A stretch of 64,000 nt of DNA from Roseburia_C sp051879315 (lineage in GTDB: Bacteria; Bacillota; Clostridia; Lachnospirales; Lachnospiraceae): positions 61,582-125,581 of the forward strand of contig JBJELW010000090.1 in assembly GCA_051879315.1 (NCBI GenBank). Reading direction: 5' to 3'. Within the stretch, counting starts at the first letter, position 1. Each line of letters begins with the position of its first letter. The notes beneath the pieces were generated by a model that saw only the letters and a list, made by a program, of their open reading frames with translations, searched no databases and had not been told where the DNA came from. Shown here piece by piece: positions 44,827 to 54,450 of the stretch. A program made the translations under genes and the position numbers.

Positions 44827-45228
44827 ATGGAATTGTATATAGGAGGACGGGCACAGGGGAAGCTGGCCTATGTGAAAAAAGTACACGAAGGAGAGTGTCT
44901 TACTATTGTGGAAGGCCCGGAAATGACTGAGCTTTTGGAAGCTTCCGGAGAAATTTCACAGGGATGGGTCGTCTGGAATCATTTTCACCGGTATGTGTGG
45001 CAGCATCTGCGGCAGGATCCGGCAGAGCGGGAGACATTTCTCTTACAGGTGCTGGAGCGTTTTCCCAAACTATGTGTCATCAGTGATGAAGTGGGATGCG
45101 GGATAGTGCCTGTGGAGGAGATAGAGAGACTGTACCGGGATGAGACGGGAAGACTTTTGTGTATCCTGGCGGGACGGGCAGATCGAATGGAGCGTGTAAT
45201 ATGTCAGATTGGACAGCGAATCAAATAG
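44827..45228 (+). CDS. CobU-like protein with altered P-loop
   Basis: 133 residues. ISDEVGCGIVPVEEIERLYRDETGR and LAGRADRMERVICQIGQRIK match the C-terminal half of CobU well. The N-terminus MELYIGGRAQGKLAY copies a P-loop frame, but the Ser/Thr after GK is Leu, and the GMP-carrying His region is gone. It may be a non-catalytic or specialised partner of the CobU at 43420. Weak ribosome site; its end overlaps cobC by 28 bases. Confidence 0.8.
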   Translation: MELYIGGRAQGKLAYVKKVHEGECLTIVEGPEMTELLEASGEISQGWVVWNHFHRYVWQHLRQDPAERETFLLQVLERFPKLCVISDEVGCGIVPVEEIERLYRDETGRLLCILAGRADRMERVICQIGQRIK

Positions 45229-45812
45229 AGCTTACCCTGATCCGCCACGGGGCCACTGCCGGGAATCGGCGGGGATGCTATATAGGAAAAACGGATGAGC
45301 CTTTATCGGAAACGGGAATTGCGGATATCCGGGGAAAGGCAGCCAGAGAAGTCTATCCCCGGGCGGACATTCTTTTGGTCAGCCCCATGATCCGGTGCCG
45401 GCAGACCGCAGAGATCCTTTATCCGGGATATGAGATGCATCCGGTTTCACTTTGGCGGGAGATGGATTTTGGGGAGTTTGAGGGAAAAAACTATCAGGAA
45501 CTGAATGGGAATCCCCGCTATCAGAGATGGATTGACAGCGGCGGTACTTTGGCATTTCCCGGTGGAGAGAGCCGGGAGGAATTCTGCTGCCGGGTGAGAG
45601 CGGGGATGGAACAGGCATTGGAACTGGTAGAGAGTCTGAGGCAGGGGACGTGTCTTTCTGTCAGTGCTGTGGTTCACGGGGGAACCATTATGGCGCTGCT
45701 CAGTAGTTTTTGCGGAGGAGATTATTTCGATTATCAATGCTCTAATGGAGAGGGATTCTCCGTGCAGCTTCAGGCGGACGGACAATGGGTTAAGGGAGAG
45801 AAAATCGAATGA
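45201..45812 (+). CDS. cobC: Alpha-ribazole phosphatase-like histidine phosphatase
   Basis: 203 residues from the ATG at 45201. Phosphoglycerate-mutase fold with the catalytic LIRHGATAGNRRG, then SPMIRCRQTAEIL, EMDFGEFEGKNYQEL and VVHGGTIMAL. The position in the cluster supports removal of phosphate from alpha-ribazole phosphate or cobalamin phosphate. Overlaps both neighbours (28 bases and 4 bases). Confidence 0.9.
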   Translation: MSDWTANQIELTLIRHGATAGNRRGCYIGKTDEPLSETGIADIRGKAAREVYPRADILLVSPMIRCRQTAEILYPGYEMHPVSLWREMDFGEFEGKNYQELNGNPRYQRWIDSGGTLAFPGGESREEFCCRVRAGMEQALELVESLRQGTCLSVSAVVHGGTIMALLSSFCGGDYFDYQCSNGEGFSVQLQADGQWVKGEKIE

Positions 45813-46816
45813 GGTATCATGTTATAGCGCTTTGCCTGGGATTTTTATTGGATCTTCTGCTGGGAGATCCCCATTGGATGCCCCATCCTATCCGGCTCAT
45901 CGGCGCAGGAATTATCCGGCTGGAACGGCTGCTTTTGGGCGGGGAAGAAGTTACGGAAGACCGGGAAAAAAGACAGGCGCAGCGGGAACTTGGCATGGGC
46001 AGGGTATTGGTCCTTCTCATGATCGGGGTCGTGATCCTCTGTGTGGGAGGAATCCTGACAGTGACTTATCTGCTCCATCCCGTGGCAGGCTGTGCGGCAG
46101 AAGCCATTATGACCTATCAGATTCTGGCATTAAAATGTCTGAAGGTGGAGAGCATGAAAGTGTACACTGCGCTTATGACAGGAGATGTGGAGGCAGCCAG
46201 AACGGCGGTTTCCATGATCGTGGGGCGGGATACGAAGGTGCTGGACGCTGCGGGCATCACCCGGGCAGCGGTGGAAACTGTGGCGGAGAACACATCGGAC
46301 GGGGTCATTGCCCCACTTCTCTACACCGCTCTGGGTGGTCCGGTACTGGGATTTGTGTATAAGACCATCAATACCATGGATTCCATGGTGGGGTACAAAA
46401 ATGACCGATATCTGTATTTTGGCAGAGCAGCTGCCCGGTTGGATGATGTGGTAAACTTTCTTCCGGCCCGGATCAGTGCAGGGTTGATGATTGCGGCGTG
46501 TTTCTTTTTCCCTAAAAGCTGTAATCCCCAAAATGCCATGCGCATTTACCGAAGAGACCGTTATCACCATACCAGCCCAAACTCTGCCCACACAGAAAGT
46601 GTTGTGGCAGGGGCATTTGGAATCCGGCTGGCAGGAGATGCCTGGTATTTTGGAAAGCTGGTAAAAAAGCCGTATCTGGGGGACGACACGCGGCCCATAG
46701 AGACAGAGGATATCAAAAGGGTCAATCACCTGATGTATGTGACGGCATTTCTGTGTTTTGGAATCTGCCTGGCTGTGTTTGCCCTGGGAATGGCCCTGCA
46801 TAGCTTAGGAAAGTGA
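45809..46816 (+). CDS. cbiB: Adenosylcobinamide-phosphate synthase
   Basis: Membrane amide synthase that attaches aminopropanol phosphate to cobyric acid. 335 residues with about five membrane helices. Features: LLDLLLGDPHWMPHPIRLIG, AVETVAENTSDGVIAPL, NTMDSMVGYKNDRYLYFGR and SPNSAHTESVVAGAFG are family signatures. ATGA overlap with cobC. Confidence 0.96.
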   Translation: MRYHVIALCLGFLLDLLLGDPHWMPHPIRLIGAGIIRLERLLLGGEEVTEDREKRQAQRELGMGRVLVLLMIGVVILCVGGILTVTYLLHPVAGCAAEAIMTYQILALKCLKVESMKVYTALMTGDVEAARTAVSMIVGRDTKVLDAAGITRAAVETVAENTSDGVIAPLLYTALGGPVLGFVYKTINTMDSMVGYKNDRYLYFGRAAARLDDVVNFLPARISAGLMIAACFFFPKSCNPQNAMRIYRRDRYHHTSPNSAHTESVVAGAFGIRLAGDAWYFGKLVKKPYLGDDTRPIETEDIKRVNHLMYVTAFLCFGICLAVFALGMALHSLGK

Positions 46817-46827
46817 CAGGAGAAATC

Positions 46828-47865
46828 ATGAGACAGCAACACGGTGGAGACATATATCAAAACAAAGTAAATATGGATTTTTCCGTGAATGTAAATCCCC
46901 TGGGAATGCCAGAGAGTGTGAAGACGGCACTGAAAGAGGCGGTATCGGATTGCATGCATTACCCGGACCCTGAGGCATGGCAGCTGCGGCAGGCTCTGGC
47001 GGATTACGCCGGTGTACCGGCGGAGTGGATCGTCTGCGGAAATGGGGCATCCGAGCTTTTCCTTGCCGCAGTTCATGCGCGGAAGATAAGGCGTGCGGTG
47101 GTGCCTGTTCCCTCTTTCTACGGTTATCAGCATGCATTGGCAGCGGTGGAAGCAGAGTTGGTTTTGTTCCCACTATCCCGGGAGCAGGATTATACATTGA
47201 CAGAAGGATTGTGTGAAGTTCTTACGGAAGATACGGATATACTTTTTCTGGCGGATCCCAATAACCCCACAGGAAAAAAAATTCAACCCGCAGTGCTGCA
47301 GGAAATCCTAAAAGTCTGCCGAAAACAAAACATTACCGTGATTTTGGACCAGTGCTTTGCGGAACTGTCCGGACAGGGAAGCCGGATTGACCGGAAAATT
47401 ACCCGGTATGACAATGTGGTGGTGGTGCGGGCCTTCACCAAACTGTTTGCCATGGCAGGGGTGCGGTTGGGATATGGAATCTGTTCCAATGAAAACCTGC
47501 GCAGTCAGATTATAAGACAGCTGCCGGAGTGGAATGTTTCCATTCCGGCGCAGCAGGCCGGCATCGCCGCCTGTGGCGAGAAGGATTATGTGAAAGCCAG
47601 TCTGAGCCTGATACAGGAGGAACGGGAGTATCTGAGGAGGAAATTGGCGTCCATGGGTATGAAAGCGTTTCCCTCTGACAGCAGCTTTCTTCTGTTTCAA
47701 AGCCCGGTGCCGCTGTATGAGTCTTTGCTGTCCCGGGGAATTCTCATTCGGGACTGCAGCAATTTCCAGGGATTGGATCAGGGGAATTATTACCGCATAG
47801 CAGTGAAAACCCACCAGGAGAACCGCAAACTGTTAGAGACGATTGCGGAACTCATTTATGGATAA
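46828..47865 (+). CDS. cobD: Threonine-phosphate decarboxylase
   Basis: PLP enzyme making (R)-1-amino-2-propanol phosphate for CbiB. 345 residues from the ATG at 46828 (AGGAGA before it); a GTG at 46813 would overlap cbiB. HGGDIYQ, DFSVNVNPLGMP, GNGASELFL, ADPNNPTGK and the PLP lysine in RAFTKLFAMAGVRLGYG identify it. Last gene of the first cobalamin block; a 106-base gap with a possible hairpin (47873-47905) follows. Confidence 0.94.
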   Translation: MRQQHGGDIYQNKVNMDFSVNVNPLGMPESVKTALKEAVSDCMHYPDPEAWQLRQALADYAGVPAEWIVCGNGASELFLAAVHARKIRRAVVPVPSFYGYQHALAAVEAELVLFPLSREQDYTLTEGLCEVLTEDTDILFLADPNNPTGKKIQPAVLQEILKVCRKQNITVILDQCFAELSGQGSRIDRKITRYDNVVVVRAFTKLFAMAGVRLGYGICSNENLRSQIIRQLPEWNVSIPAQQAGIAACGEKDYVKASLSLIQEEREYLRRKLASMGMKAFPSDSSFLLFQSPVPLYESLLSRGILIRDCSNFQGLDQGNYYRIAVKTHQENRKLLETIAELIYG

Positions 47866-47872
47866 TCATATA

Positions 47873-47905
47873 GTCAGGAATTATTCACAATGAATCATCC
47901 CTGAC
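47873..47905 (+). other. Imperfect hairpin between cobD and cbiC
   Basis: GTCAGGAATTATTC pairs with GAATCATCCCTGAC with two mismatches around a short loop. There is no T-run. It divides the two cobalamin blocks and could be a processing or weak stop site. Confidence 0.4.
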
Positions 47906-47971
47906 GGATTATGATATTGTCATGGAAAAGAGTTGTGCAATCGGTTATGATGGAGAAAGAGGTAAAAAGAT

Positions 47972-48631
47972 ATGTCTGAAATAGAATATGTGCTGCCGGA
48001 GGATATCGAAAAGCGCAGTTTTGCCATTATCGGGCAGGAACTGGCCCAACAGAATATACAGCTGGATCCGGTACAGGAGCCGGTGATTAAGCGCGCCATT
48101 CACACCACAGCGGACTTTGACTATGCGCATACACTGACTTTTTCAGAGGATGCAGTGACTATTGCCCACAGACTGATTCTGGCAGGGGCAGATCTGGTGA
48201 CGGACACCAATATGGCTCTGGCCGGAATTAACAAGAAAAAACTGGCTCAGTATGGTGGGCAGGTGCATTGTTATATGGCAGATGAGCAGGTGGCGGCTCT
48301 TGCCAGGGAGCGCCGTGTTACCCGTGCCACTATCAGTATGGAAAAGGCAGCCCAATTGGAGAAACCGGTGATTTTTGTTGTGGGAAATGCGCCCACTGCA
48401 TTGATCAGTCTTCATGAGATGATGAAGGAGGGTATCTATCGGCCGGCCTTTATTATTGGAGTGCCGGTGGGATTTGTCAATGTGGAGGCAGCTAAGGAGC
48501 TGATCATGAAATCAGATGTTCCATACATCGTTAACCGGGGAAGAAAGGGAGGCAGCAATGTGGCAGCGGCAATCTGCAATGCATTGTTATATACCTGTCC
48601 TGCGAATACAGATGATGAACTGAAACCATAA
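47972..48631 (+). CDS. cbiC: Cobalt-precorrin-8 methylmutase
   Basis: Moves a methyl group from C11 to C12 to give cobyrinic acid. 219 residues. KRAIHTTADFDYAH contains the catalytic His, and GADLVTDTNMALAGI, IFVVGNAPTAL, GVPVGFVNVEAAKE and RGRKGGSNVAAAICNAL are signatures. Opens the corrin-ring block of the cluster; GAAAGAGG precedes the ATG. Confidence 0.96.
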   Translation: MSEIEYVLPEDIEKRSFAIIGQELAQQNIQLDPVQEPVIKRAIHTTADFDYAHTLTFSEDAVTIAHRLILAGADLVTDTNMALAGINKKKLAQYGGQVHCYMADEQVAALARERRVTRATISMEKAAQLEKPVIFVVGNAPTALISLHEMMKEGIYRPAFIIGVPVGFVNVEAAKELIMKSDVPYIVNRGRKGGSNVAAAICNALLYTCPANTDDELKP

Positions 48632-48670
48632 AACTCAAAGAAACAATAGGGGAAAGGAGTCGGGAGTGTC

Positions 48671-49837
48671 ATGCGATACGGTTTCACAACGGGAAGCTGC
48701 GCAGCAGCTGCTGCGAAGGCCGCGGCTTATATGCTTCTTTTGGGAAAGGAAAAAAAAGAGATTAGCATCGATACGCCCAAAGGGATCGTGTACCATGCGG
48801 ATGTGGAGGAAATTTCCCGCAGTGAGCATGCGGTAAGCTGTGCTGTCCGGAAGGATGCGGGAGACGATCCGGATGTGACCCATGGGGCATTGGTCTATGC
48901 CAAAGTGACGGACCGGGTTCCGGAAAATTTAGAAACCCATGAGAATCTTTCGAAGGATAGATTAGATGTCGAATGTTCATGGGAGACGCAGATTCTCATA
49001 GAGGGAGGCGTAGGAATCGGTCGGGTGACAAAGCCGGGACTGGATCAGCCGGTGGGAAATGCTGCCATCAATCGGGTTCCCCGTTCCATGATTCGAAAAG
49101 AGGTGGAGGAAGTCTGCCAACTGGCAGATTACCGGGGAAGTCTGTATGTGGAGATTTCTATTCCCCAGGGAGTGGAACTGGCGAAAAAGACCTTTAATCC
49201 CAGACTGGGAATCGTGGGAGGCATCTCGGTGCTGGGAACCACCGGTATCGTGGAGCCCATGAGCATGCAGGCGCTGCTTGCTGCCATTGCCACGGAGCTT
49301 CGCATGAAGAGGGCCTGCGGAGCTACTGCCATCGCCATCTCACCGGGGAACTACGGACAGGATTTTTTGCAGCAGACTTTTGGCTATGATTTGGATCGCA
49401 GTGTGAAATGCAGCAATTTCATTGGTGACACCATCGATATGGCGGCAGAGCAGGGATTTCAGCAGATTCTGCTTCTGGGGCATATCGGTAAGCTGATAAA
49501 AGTATCCGGCGGTATCATGAATACCCATTCGAAGGAAGGCGACTGTCGCATGGAGCTTCTGGCAGCGGCAGGTATCCGTCAGAAAGTTCCGGTAGATGTG
49601 TTGGAAGAAATCTTAGGCTGTGTTTCCACGGAGGCAGCACTGGAAGTTTTGGAACGCTGTCAGAAACGGCAGCCGGTGATGGAGGATGTGATGGAGCATA
49701 TTATGTTTTACTTAAACAAGCGGGCAGCCGGAAGACTGGAGATTCACTGCATCACCTATTCCACGGAGTTAGGCGAGTTGGCTGCCAGCCCGGGAGCCCA
49801 CGGACTGTTGCAGCGGCTGACAGATGAAGAGAAATAA
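48671..49837 (+). CDS. cbiD: Cobalt-precorrin-5B C1-methyltransferase
   Basis: 388 residues. RYGFTTGSCAAAAAKAA, GGVGIGRVTKPGL, VGNAAINRVPR, GTTGIVEPMS, ISPGNYGQDF and GHIGKLIKVSGGIMNTHS are diagnostic CbiD segments. CbiD is specific to the anaerobic (early cobalt) route, so it fixes the pathway type. Confidence 0.97.
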   Translation: MRYGFTTGSCAAAAAKAAAYMLLLGKEKKEISIDTPKGIVYHADVEEISRSEHAVSCAVRKDAGDDPDVTHGALVYAKVTDRVPENLETHENLSKDRLDVECSWETQILIEGGVGIGRVTKPGLDQPVGNAAINRVPRSMIRKEVEEVCQLADYRGSLYVEISIPQGVELAKKTFNPRLGIVGGISVLGTTGIVEPMSMQALLAAIATELRMKRACGATAIAISPGNYGQDFLQQTFGYDLDRSVKCSNFIGDTIDMAAEQGFQQILLLGHIGKLIKVSGGIMNTHSKEGDCRMELLAAAGIRQKVPVDVLEEILGCVSTEAALEVLERCQKRQPVMEDVMEHIMFYLNKRAAGRLEIHCITYSTELGELAASPGAHGLLQRLTDEEK

Positions 49838-49851
49838 CAGAGGAGATAACT

Positions 49852-50616
49852 ATGGTACATTTTGTGGGAGCCGGACCCGGAGCACCGGATCTGATTACCT
49901 TGCGGGGGAAAAACTTATTAGAGCAGGCAGATGCCGTGATTTATGCGGGATCTCTGGTAAATCCCCAGTTGCTGGAATATACGAAAAAGGATTGTAAAAT
50001 ATACAACAGTGCCACCATGACTCTGGAGGAGGTACTGGCTGTGATCCGTGAAATGGAAAAGGAAGATAAGAATACGGTACGCCTTCACACCGGGGAACCC
50101 AGTATTTACGGTGCAGTGCGGGAACAGATGGATCAGCTGGACCGGGAGCATATTCCTTATGACAGCTGTCCCGGAGTCAGTGCATGTTTTGGAGCAGCGG
50201 CAGCCTTGAACTTAGAATACACCCTTCCCGAGGTTTCCCAAAGTCTGATCATCACCAGAATGGCTGGTCGCACAGCAGTGCCGGAAAAGGAAAGCATCGA
50301 GAGTTTTGCCGCCCATCAGGCATCCATGGCCGTTTATCTCAGTGCCGGCATGCTGGAAGAATTGGCACACAGACTTATTTCCGGAGGTTATGGTCCGGAT
50401 ACCCCGGCCGCGCTGGTGTTCAAGGCCAGCTGGCCGGAGGAGGAAACCTATCTGGTAACTGTAGCCACTCTGGCAGAAACCGCCAGAAAACATGGAATCA
50501 CTAAGACAGCACTGGTTTTAGTGGGGGATGTGCTGACCCACAGCCACTATGCCAGATCCAGATTGTACGACCCCACCTTTGACACAGAATATCGAAAGGC
50601 AAGTGACCCATCATGA
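49852..50616 (+). CDS. cbiF: Cobalt-precorrin-4 C11-methyltransferase
   Basis: SAM-dependent methyltransferase of 254 residues. VHFVGAGPGAPDLITLRG at the start, YAGSLVNPQLL, RLHTGEPSIYGAVREQ and TRMAGRTAVPE are the family signatures. Gap of 14 bases after cbiD and ATGA-type overlap with cbiG. Confidence 0.97.
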   Translation: MVHFVGAGPGAPDLITLRGKNLLEQADAVIYAGSLVNPQLLEYTKKDCKIYNSATMTLEEVLAVIREMEKEDKNTVRLHTGEPSIYGAVREQMDQLDREHIPYDSCPGVSACFGAAAALNLEYTLPEVSQSLIITRMAGRTAVPEKESIESFAAHQASMAVYLSAGMLEELAHRLISGGYGPDTPAALVFKASWPEEETYLVTVATLAETARKHGITKTALVLVGDVLTHSHYARSRLYDPTFDTEYRKASDPS

Positions 50617-51677
50617 GAATTGAGATCATCAGCTTCACCCCCGGGGGCGTGGAATTATCCCTGCGCATCCGTGAAGGACTGGGAAAAGTTCATAACATCA
50701 GTTGCAGTATGAAATATGAAAAAATGAATCATCAGGACGGGGGGGATGACATCCATCCGGTGAAGGAGTCTCTGCAGCAGTGGACCGGGGAAGTGTTTTC
50801 CAGCACAGATGCGCTGATCTTCGTGGGGGCAGCGGGAATCGCCGTCCGCGCCATTTCAGCTTTTGTCAGGGATAAGCTTTCCGATCCTGCCGTGTTGGTG
50901 TGCGATGAAGCAGGTCACTTCGTGATTCCAATCCTGTCCGGTCATTATGGGGGAGGAAATGAACTGGCTGAACAGGTGGCACAAGTCCTGTCGGCCACCC
51001 CGGTGATCACCACTGCCACTGATGTGAAAAAGTGCTGGGCGGTGGATGTGTTTGCCAGAAAAAATGGTCTTCGGATTTTTAACCGGGAAGGAATCGCCAC
51101 AGTTTCTGCAAAAAGCTTAGCCGGGGAGACACTGCGGCTGCAGAGTAAAAAGTCCATTGCAGGAGAGTGTCCCGTGGGTGTTTCCTGCGTGGGAGAGGAC
51201 TTTCAGGATCCTGTGGACGTGAGGATCTCCATCCGGCAGAAAACAGAGAATGCAGCCTTACTGCTGTGTCCCCCGGTGGTGTGGATCGGCATGGGCTGCA
51301 AAAAGGGAAAATCTTTCGAGGAACTGGCGGCCTTTTTGGAAGAAATGCGTTTGGAGGAAAACATTGCAAGAGAGGCTATAGCAGGCATCGCCAGCATTGA
51401 TGTAAAAAAAGAGGAGTCCGGGCTTTTGCAGCTGGCAGAATCATGGAAAGTGGATTTTGTCACCTATTCCCCCGAGGATTTGAAGCGGCAGCAGGGGGAC
51501 TTTACAAAGTCTGACTTTGTCTGTGAAAAAGTAGGGGTGGACAATGTGTGTGAACGGGCTGCCATGGCGGCAGCAGGGGGTGGTGCATCCCTGATTCTGA
51601 AAAAAAGGAGCCGGGACGGTATGACTCTTGCCATGGCGGTGTCGGAGTATCCGTTGAGTTTTGTCGAAAATAAGTGA
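50613..51677 (+). CDS. cbiG: Cobalt-precorrin-5A hydrolase
   Basis: Opens the delta-lactone of cobalt-precorrin-5A with loss of acetaldehyde. 354 residues, with the three CbiG parts: IFVGAAGIAVRAISAFVRDK (N-terminal), LSGHYGGGNELA and the C-terminal WIGMGCKKGKSFEEL with ERAAMAAAGGGASLI. Starts within the end of cbiF. Confidence 0.96.
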   Translation: MRIEIISFTPGGVELSLRIREGLGKVHNISCSMKYEKMNHQDGGDDIHPVKESLQQWTGEVFSSTDALIFVGAAGIAVRAISAFVRDKLSDPAVLVCDEAGHFVIPILSGHYGGGNELAEQVAQVLSATPVITTATDVKKCWAVDVFARKNGLRIFNREGIATVSAKSLAGETLRLQSKKSIAGECPVGVSCVGEDFQDPVDVRISIRQKTENAALLLCPPVVWIGMGCKKGKSFEELAAFLEEMRLEENIAREAIAGIASIDVKKEESGLLQLAESWKVDFVTYSPEDLKRQQGDFTKSDFVCEKVGVDNVCERAAMAAAGGGASLILKKRSRDGMTLAMAVSEYPLSFVENK

Positions 51678-51706
51678 AATGCCAGGAGATACAGGAGTGT
51701 GCGGAC

Positions 51707-52438
51707 ATGAAACATAAAATTTATATCGTGGGAATGGGGCCGGGACGGGAGGATATGATGACCGGTCAGGCTATTGCATCCTTAGAGCAGGCGGACGTGA
51801 TCATTGGGTATCCGGTATATCTGAAGCTTTTGGGAGAGCGGTTTTCCGGAAAGGAATTTTTGTCTACTCCTATGAAACAGGAGCTGGCCCGGTGCCGCAT
51901 GGCCTTTGAAGAGGCCAAACAGGGAAAACAGGTGGCGCTTGTATGCAGCGGGGATGCCGGAGTGTACGGGATGGCTTCCCTGATGTATGAGCTTTTGCCG
52001 GAGTATGAGGACTGTGAACTTTCGGTGATTCCCGGGATTACGGCGGCAAACAGTGGAGCAGCTCTGTTGGGGGCTCCCCTGAATCATGATTACTGTGTCA
52101 TCAGTCTCAGTGATTTACTGACGCCCTGGGAAGTAATCGAAAAGAGACTTCGCATGGCGGCAGAAGGGGACTTTGCCATTGCTATTTATAATCCTTCCAG
52201 CCATAAACGGAGGGATTATCTGCAAAAAGCCTGCGATATTCTTCTGGAAACTCTGGAGCCGGAGCGGCCCTGTGGATTCGTGGAAAATATCGGCAGAGAA
52301 GAGACCTGTCTGGGGGTCTGCACCCTGGCACAGCTGCGGGAGAAAGAGGTAAATATGTTTACCACGGTTTACATCGGTAATTCCACCAGCCGTATCATGG
52401 ACGGACATTTGGTGACAAAACGAGGATATCAGATATGA
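51707..52438 (+). CDS. cbiH: Cobalt-factor III C17-methyltransferase
   Basis: 243 residues from the ATG at 51707, with ACAGGAGTG upstream; a GTG at 51674 would overlap cbiG by 4 bases and is possible. IYIVGMGPGREDMMTGQA, CSGDAGVYGMASL, VIPGITAANSGAALLGAPL and IYNPSSHKRRDYL identify this ring-contracting enzyme (CbiH/CobJ). Confidence 0.95.
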   Translation: MKHKIYIVGMGPGREDMMTGQAIASLEQADVIIGYPVYLKLLGERFSGKEFLSTPMKQELARCRMAFEEAKQGKQVALVCSGDAGVYGMASLMYELLPEYEDCELSVIPGITAANSGAALLGAPLNHDYCVISLSDLLTPWEVIEKRLRMAAEGDFAIAIYNPSSHKRRDYLQKACDILLETLEPERPCGFVENIGREETCLGVCTLAQLREKEVNMFTTVYIGNSTSRIMDGHLVTKRGYQI

Positions 52439-54450
52439 GAGATGCGATGAAGGAACTTTTAATTTTTGCGGGGACAACAGAGGGAAGAGAATTGGCAGAG
52501 ACGCTTTCGGTCCAGGGGATTCCCTGCGTAGTATCTGTTGCCACGGAGTATGGAGAAGCCCTGATGTGCGAAACGGAAGGGGTGCGGATCCGCACAGGGC
52601 GTATGGATGAAAGGGAGATGGAGACGTTCCTGGAATCGGGAGATTTCCGGGCAGTGGTGGATGCCACTCATCCCTATGCGGTGACGGTTTCTAAAAATAT
52701 CAGAGAAAGTGCGGAGCATGCTGGGATTCCTTATATCCGGCTGAAGCGTGACACCACGGATGGATCTGCAGATCCGGTCTGTTATTTTCCGGATATGGCA
52801 TCCTGTGGCACTTGGCTGAAAAAGCAACAGGGACATATTCTGCTTTCCACCGGAAGTAAGGAATTATCCGCTTTCATGGAAGCACTTTCCGATGCCGGCC
52901 GGGTGTATGCCCGCGTACTTCCCAGTGAAGAAAGCTTGGAGCTGTGCCGCAGGGCAGGTGTGGAGAACAGTCACATCATTGCCATGCAGGGGCCTTTTTC
53001 CAGGGAACTGAATGAAGCCATATTCAGACAGTATCACATCGATTATCTGGTGACCAAGCAGAGCGGTGCAGCGGGAGGATATTCGGAAAAACTGGAGGCG
53101 GCTGCCGCTGCCGGGGTAACAACTCTGGTTATTGGAAATCCGGATGAACTGCCGGGTTACTCCATGGAGGAGGTTTTACAAAAAGTTTGTAAGATGTACG
53201 GGAAGGAACTTATGGAAAGTTCTGCTGAAGGCTGCCACCTGTCCCTGATTGGTATGGGGATGGGAAATCCGGACACCATGACAGGGGAAGCAGCGCAAGC
53301 ATTGAAACAGGCAGAGCTGGTATTTGGTGCCAGGCGTCTTTTGGAGTCCTATCATGGAAATTCATTCTGCGTGGAAGCATATCTGGCAGAAGAGATTCTG
53401 CCATATTTGAAGGCTCATCCCCAGGTGCGGCATGCAGCGGTGCTTTTTTCCGGTGACACCGGTTTTTACAGTGGGGCATCCGCGTTCTATCAGGCATGTA
53501 AAGAGTGGGATTACCCGGTGAAGGTTTCTGTTTATCCCGGGCTTTCCTGTGTGTCCTATCTGTGCAGCAGGGTGGGCATGAGCTGGCAGGATATGAAAAT
53601 CCTTAGTATTCACGGAAGAAAGGCCAATGTGGTGGATGCGGTGGCCCGTTATTCTAAAGTATTTTTACTGCTGTCAGGCAGTGAAGATGTAAGGCGAGTG
53701 GGAATCTTGCTGGGTGACCGGGGCTATGGAGATGTGAAGTGTATTCTGGCCCGGAATCTGTCCTATGACAGTGAGCAGATTCAATATACAAAGGCAGAGG
53801 ATCTTTCAAATGTGGAAGGCGAGGGAATCTACTGCATGATTCTCTGCCGGGTTAGTTTGCCGGAAACTTCAATGATCCATGGTCTGCCGGATGATTCTTT
53901 TATCAGGGGAAAGACACCCATGACCAAGGAGGAAGTGCGGGAGGTATCCATCTGCAAACTGCGCCTTACGGAGAATGCCGTGCTGTATGATATTGGCAGC
54001 GGCACCGGCTCGGTGGCAGTAGAGTGCGCCGGAATTTCAGACGGGATTCAGGTTTATGCACTGGAGTACAAGCCGGAGGCCCTTTCTTTGATCCGCCAGA
54101 ACCGAGATCGTTTTTCCAGGGAGAATATTACGGTGGTGGAGACGAAGGCACCGGATGGATGGGAGGATCTGCCAATCCCCACCCATGCTTTTATCGGCGG
54201 CAGCGGTGGAAATCTTCGGAAAATTCTGGAGGGATTGTACCGGAAAAATCCCACCATGCGGGTGGTGGCCAACGCTATTACTTTGGAGACTCTATCCCAA
54301 CTGCAGCAGGCGGCACAGGAAATGGATGTGCGTGATGCAGAGTTTGTACAGCTTTCTGTGAACCGGGACAAATCAGCGGGAGATTATCATTTGATGCAGG
54401 CGGAAAATCCCGTTTACATTGTGTCCTTTTCTTTTGGAGGTGGCCTATGA
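52435..54450 (+). CDS. Fused precorrin-6A reductase and precorrin-6B methyltransferase/decarboxylase (CobK-CbiE-CbiT)
   Basis: 671 residues with three joined enzymes. Residues 1-260: CbiJ/CobK reductase (LLIFAGTTEGRELAETL, ATHPYAVTVSKNI, TKQSGAAGGYSEKLEAA). From about 266: CbiE methyltransferase (LIGMGMGNPDTMTGEAAQAL, FSGDTGFYSGASAFY, SIHGRKANVVDAV). From about 482: CbiT (PMTKEEVREVSICKL, YDIGSGTGSVAVECA, IGGSGGNLRKILEG). CbiE-CbiT fusions (CobL) are common; adding CobK in front is less so. The start at 52435 overlaps cbiH by 4 bases; an internal ATG at 52447 is also possible. Confidence 0.95.
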   Translation: MRDAMKELLIFAGTTEGRELAETLSVQGIPCVVSVATEYGEALMCETEGVRIRTGRMDEREMETFLESGDFRAVVDATHPYAVTVSKNIRESAEHAGIPYIRLKRDTTDGSADPVCYFPDMASCGTWLKKQQGHILLSTGSKELSAFMEALSDAGRVYARVLPSEESLELCRRAGVENSHIIAMQGPFSRELNEAIFRQYHIDYLVTKQSGAAGGYSEKLEAAAAAGVTTLVIGNPDELPGYSMEEVLQKVCKMYGKELMESSAEGCHLSLIGMGMGNPDTMTGEAAQALKQAELVFGARRLLESYHGNSFCVEAYLAEEILPYLKAHPQVRHAAVLFSGDTGFYSGASAFYQACKEWDYPVKVSVYPGLSCVSYLCSRVGMSWQDMKILSIHGRKANVVDAVARYSKVFLLLSGSEDVRRVGILLGDRGYGDVKCILARNLSYDSEQIQYTKAEDLSNVEGEGIYCMILCRVSLPETSMIHGLPDDSFIRGKTPMTKEEVREVSICKLRLTENAVLYDIGSGTGSVAVECAGISDGIQVYALEYKPEALSLIRQNRDRFSRENITVVETKAPDGWEDLPIPTHAFIGGSGGNLRKILEGLYRKNPTMRVVANAITLETLSQLQQAAQEMDVRDAEFVQLSVNRDKSAGDYHLMQAENPVYIVSFSFGGGL

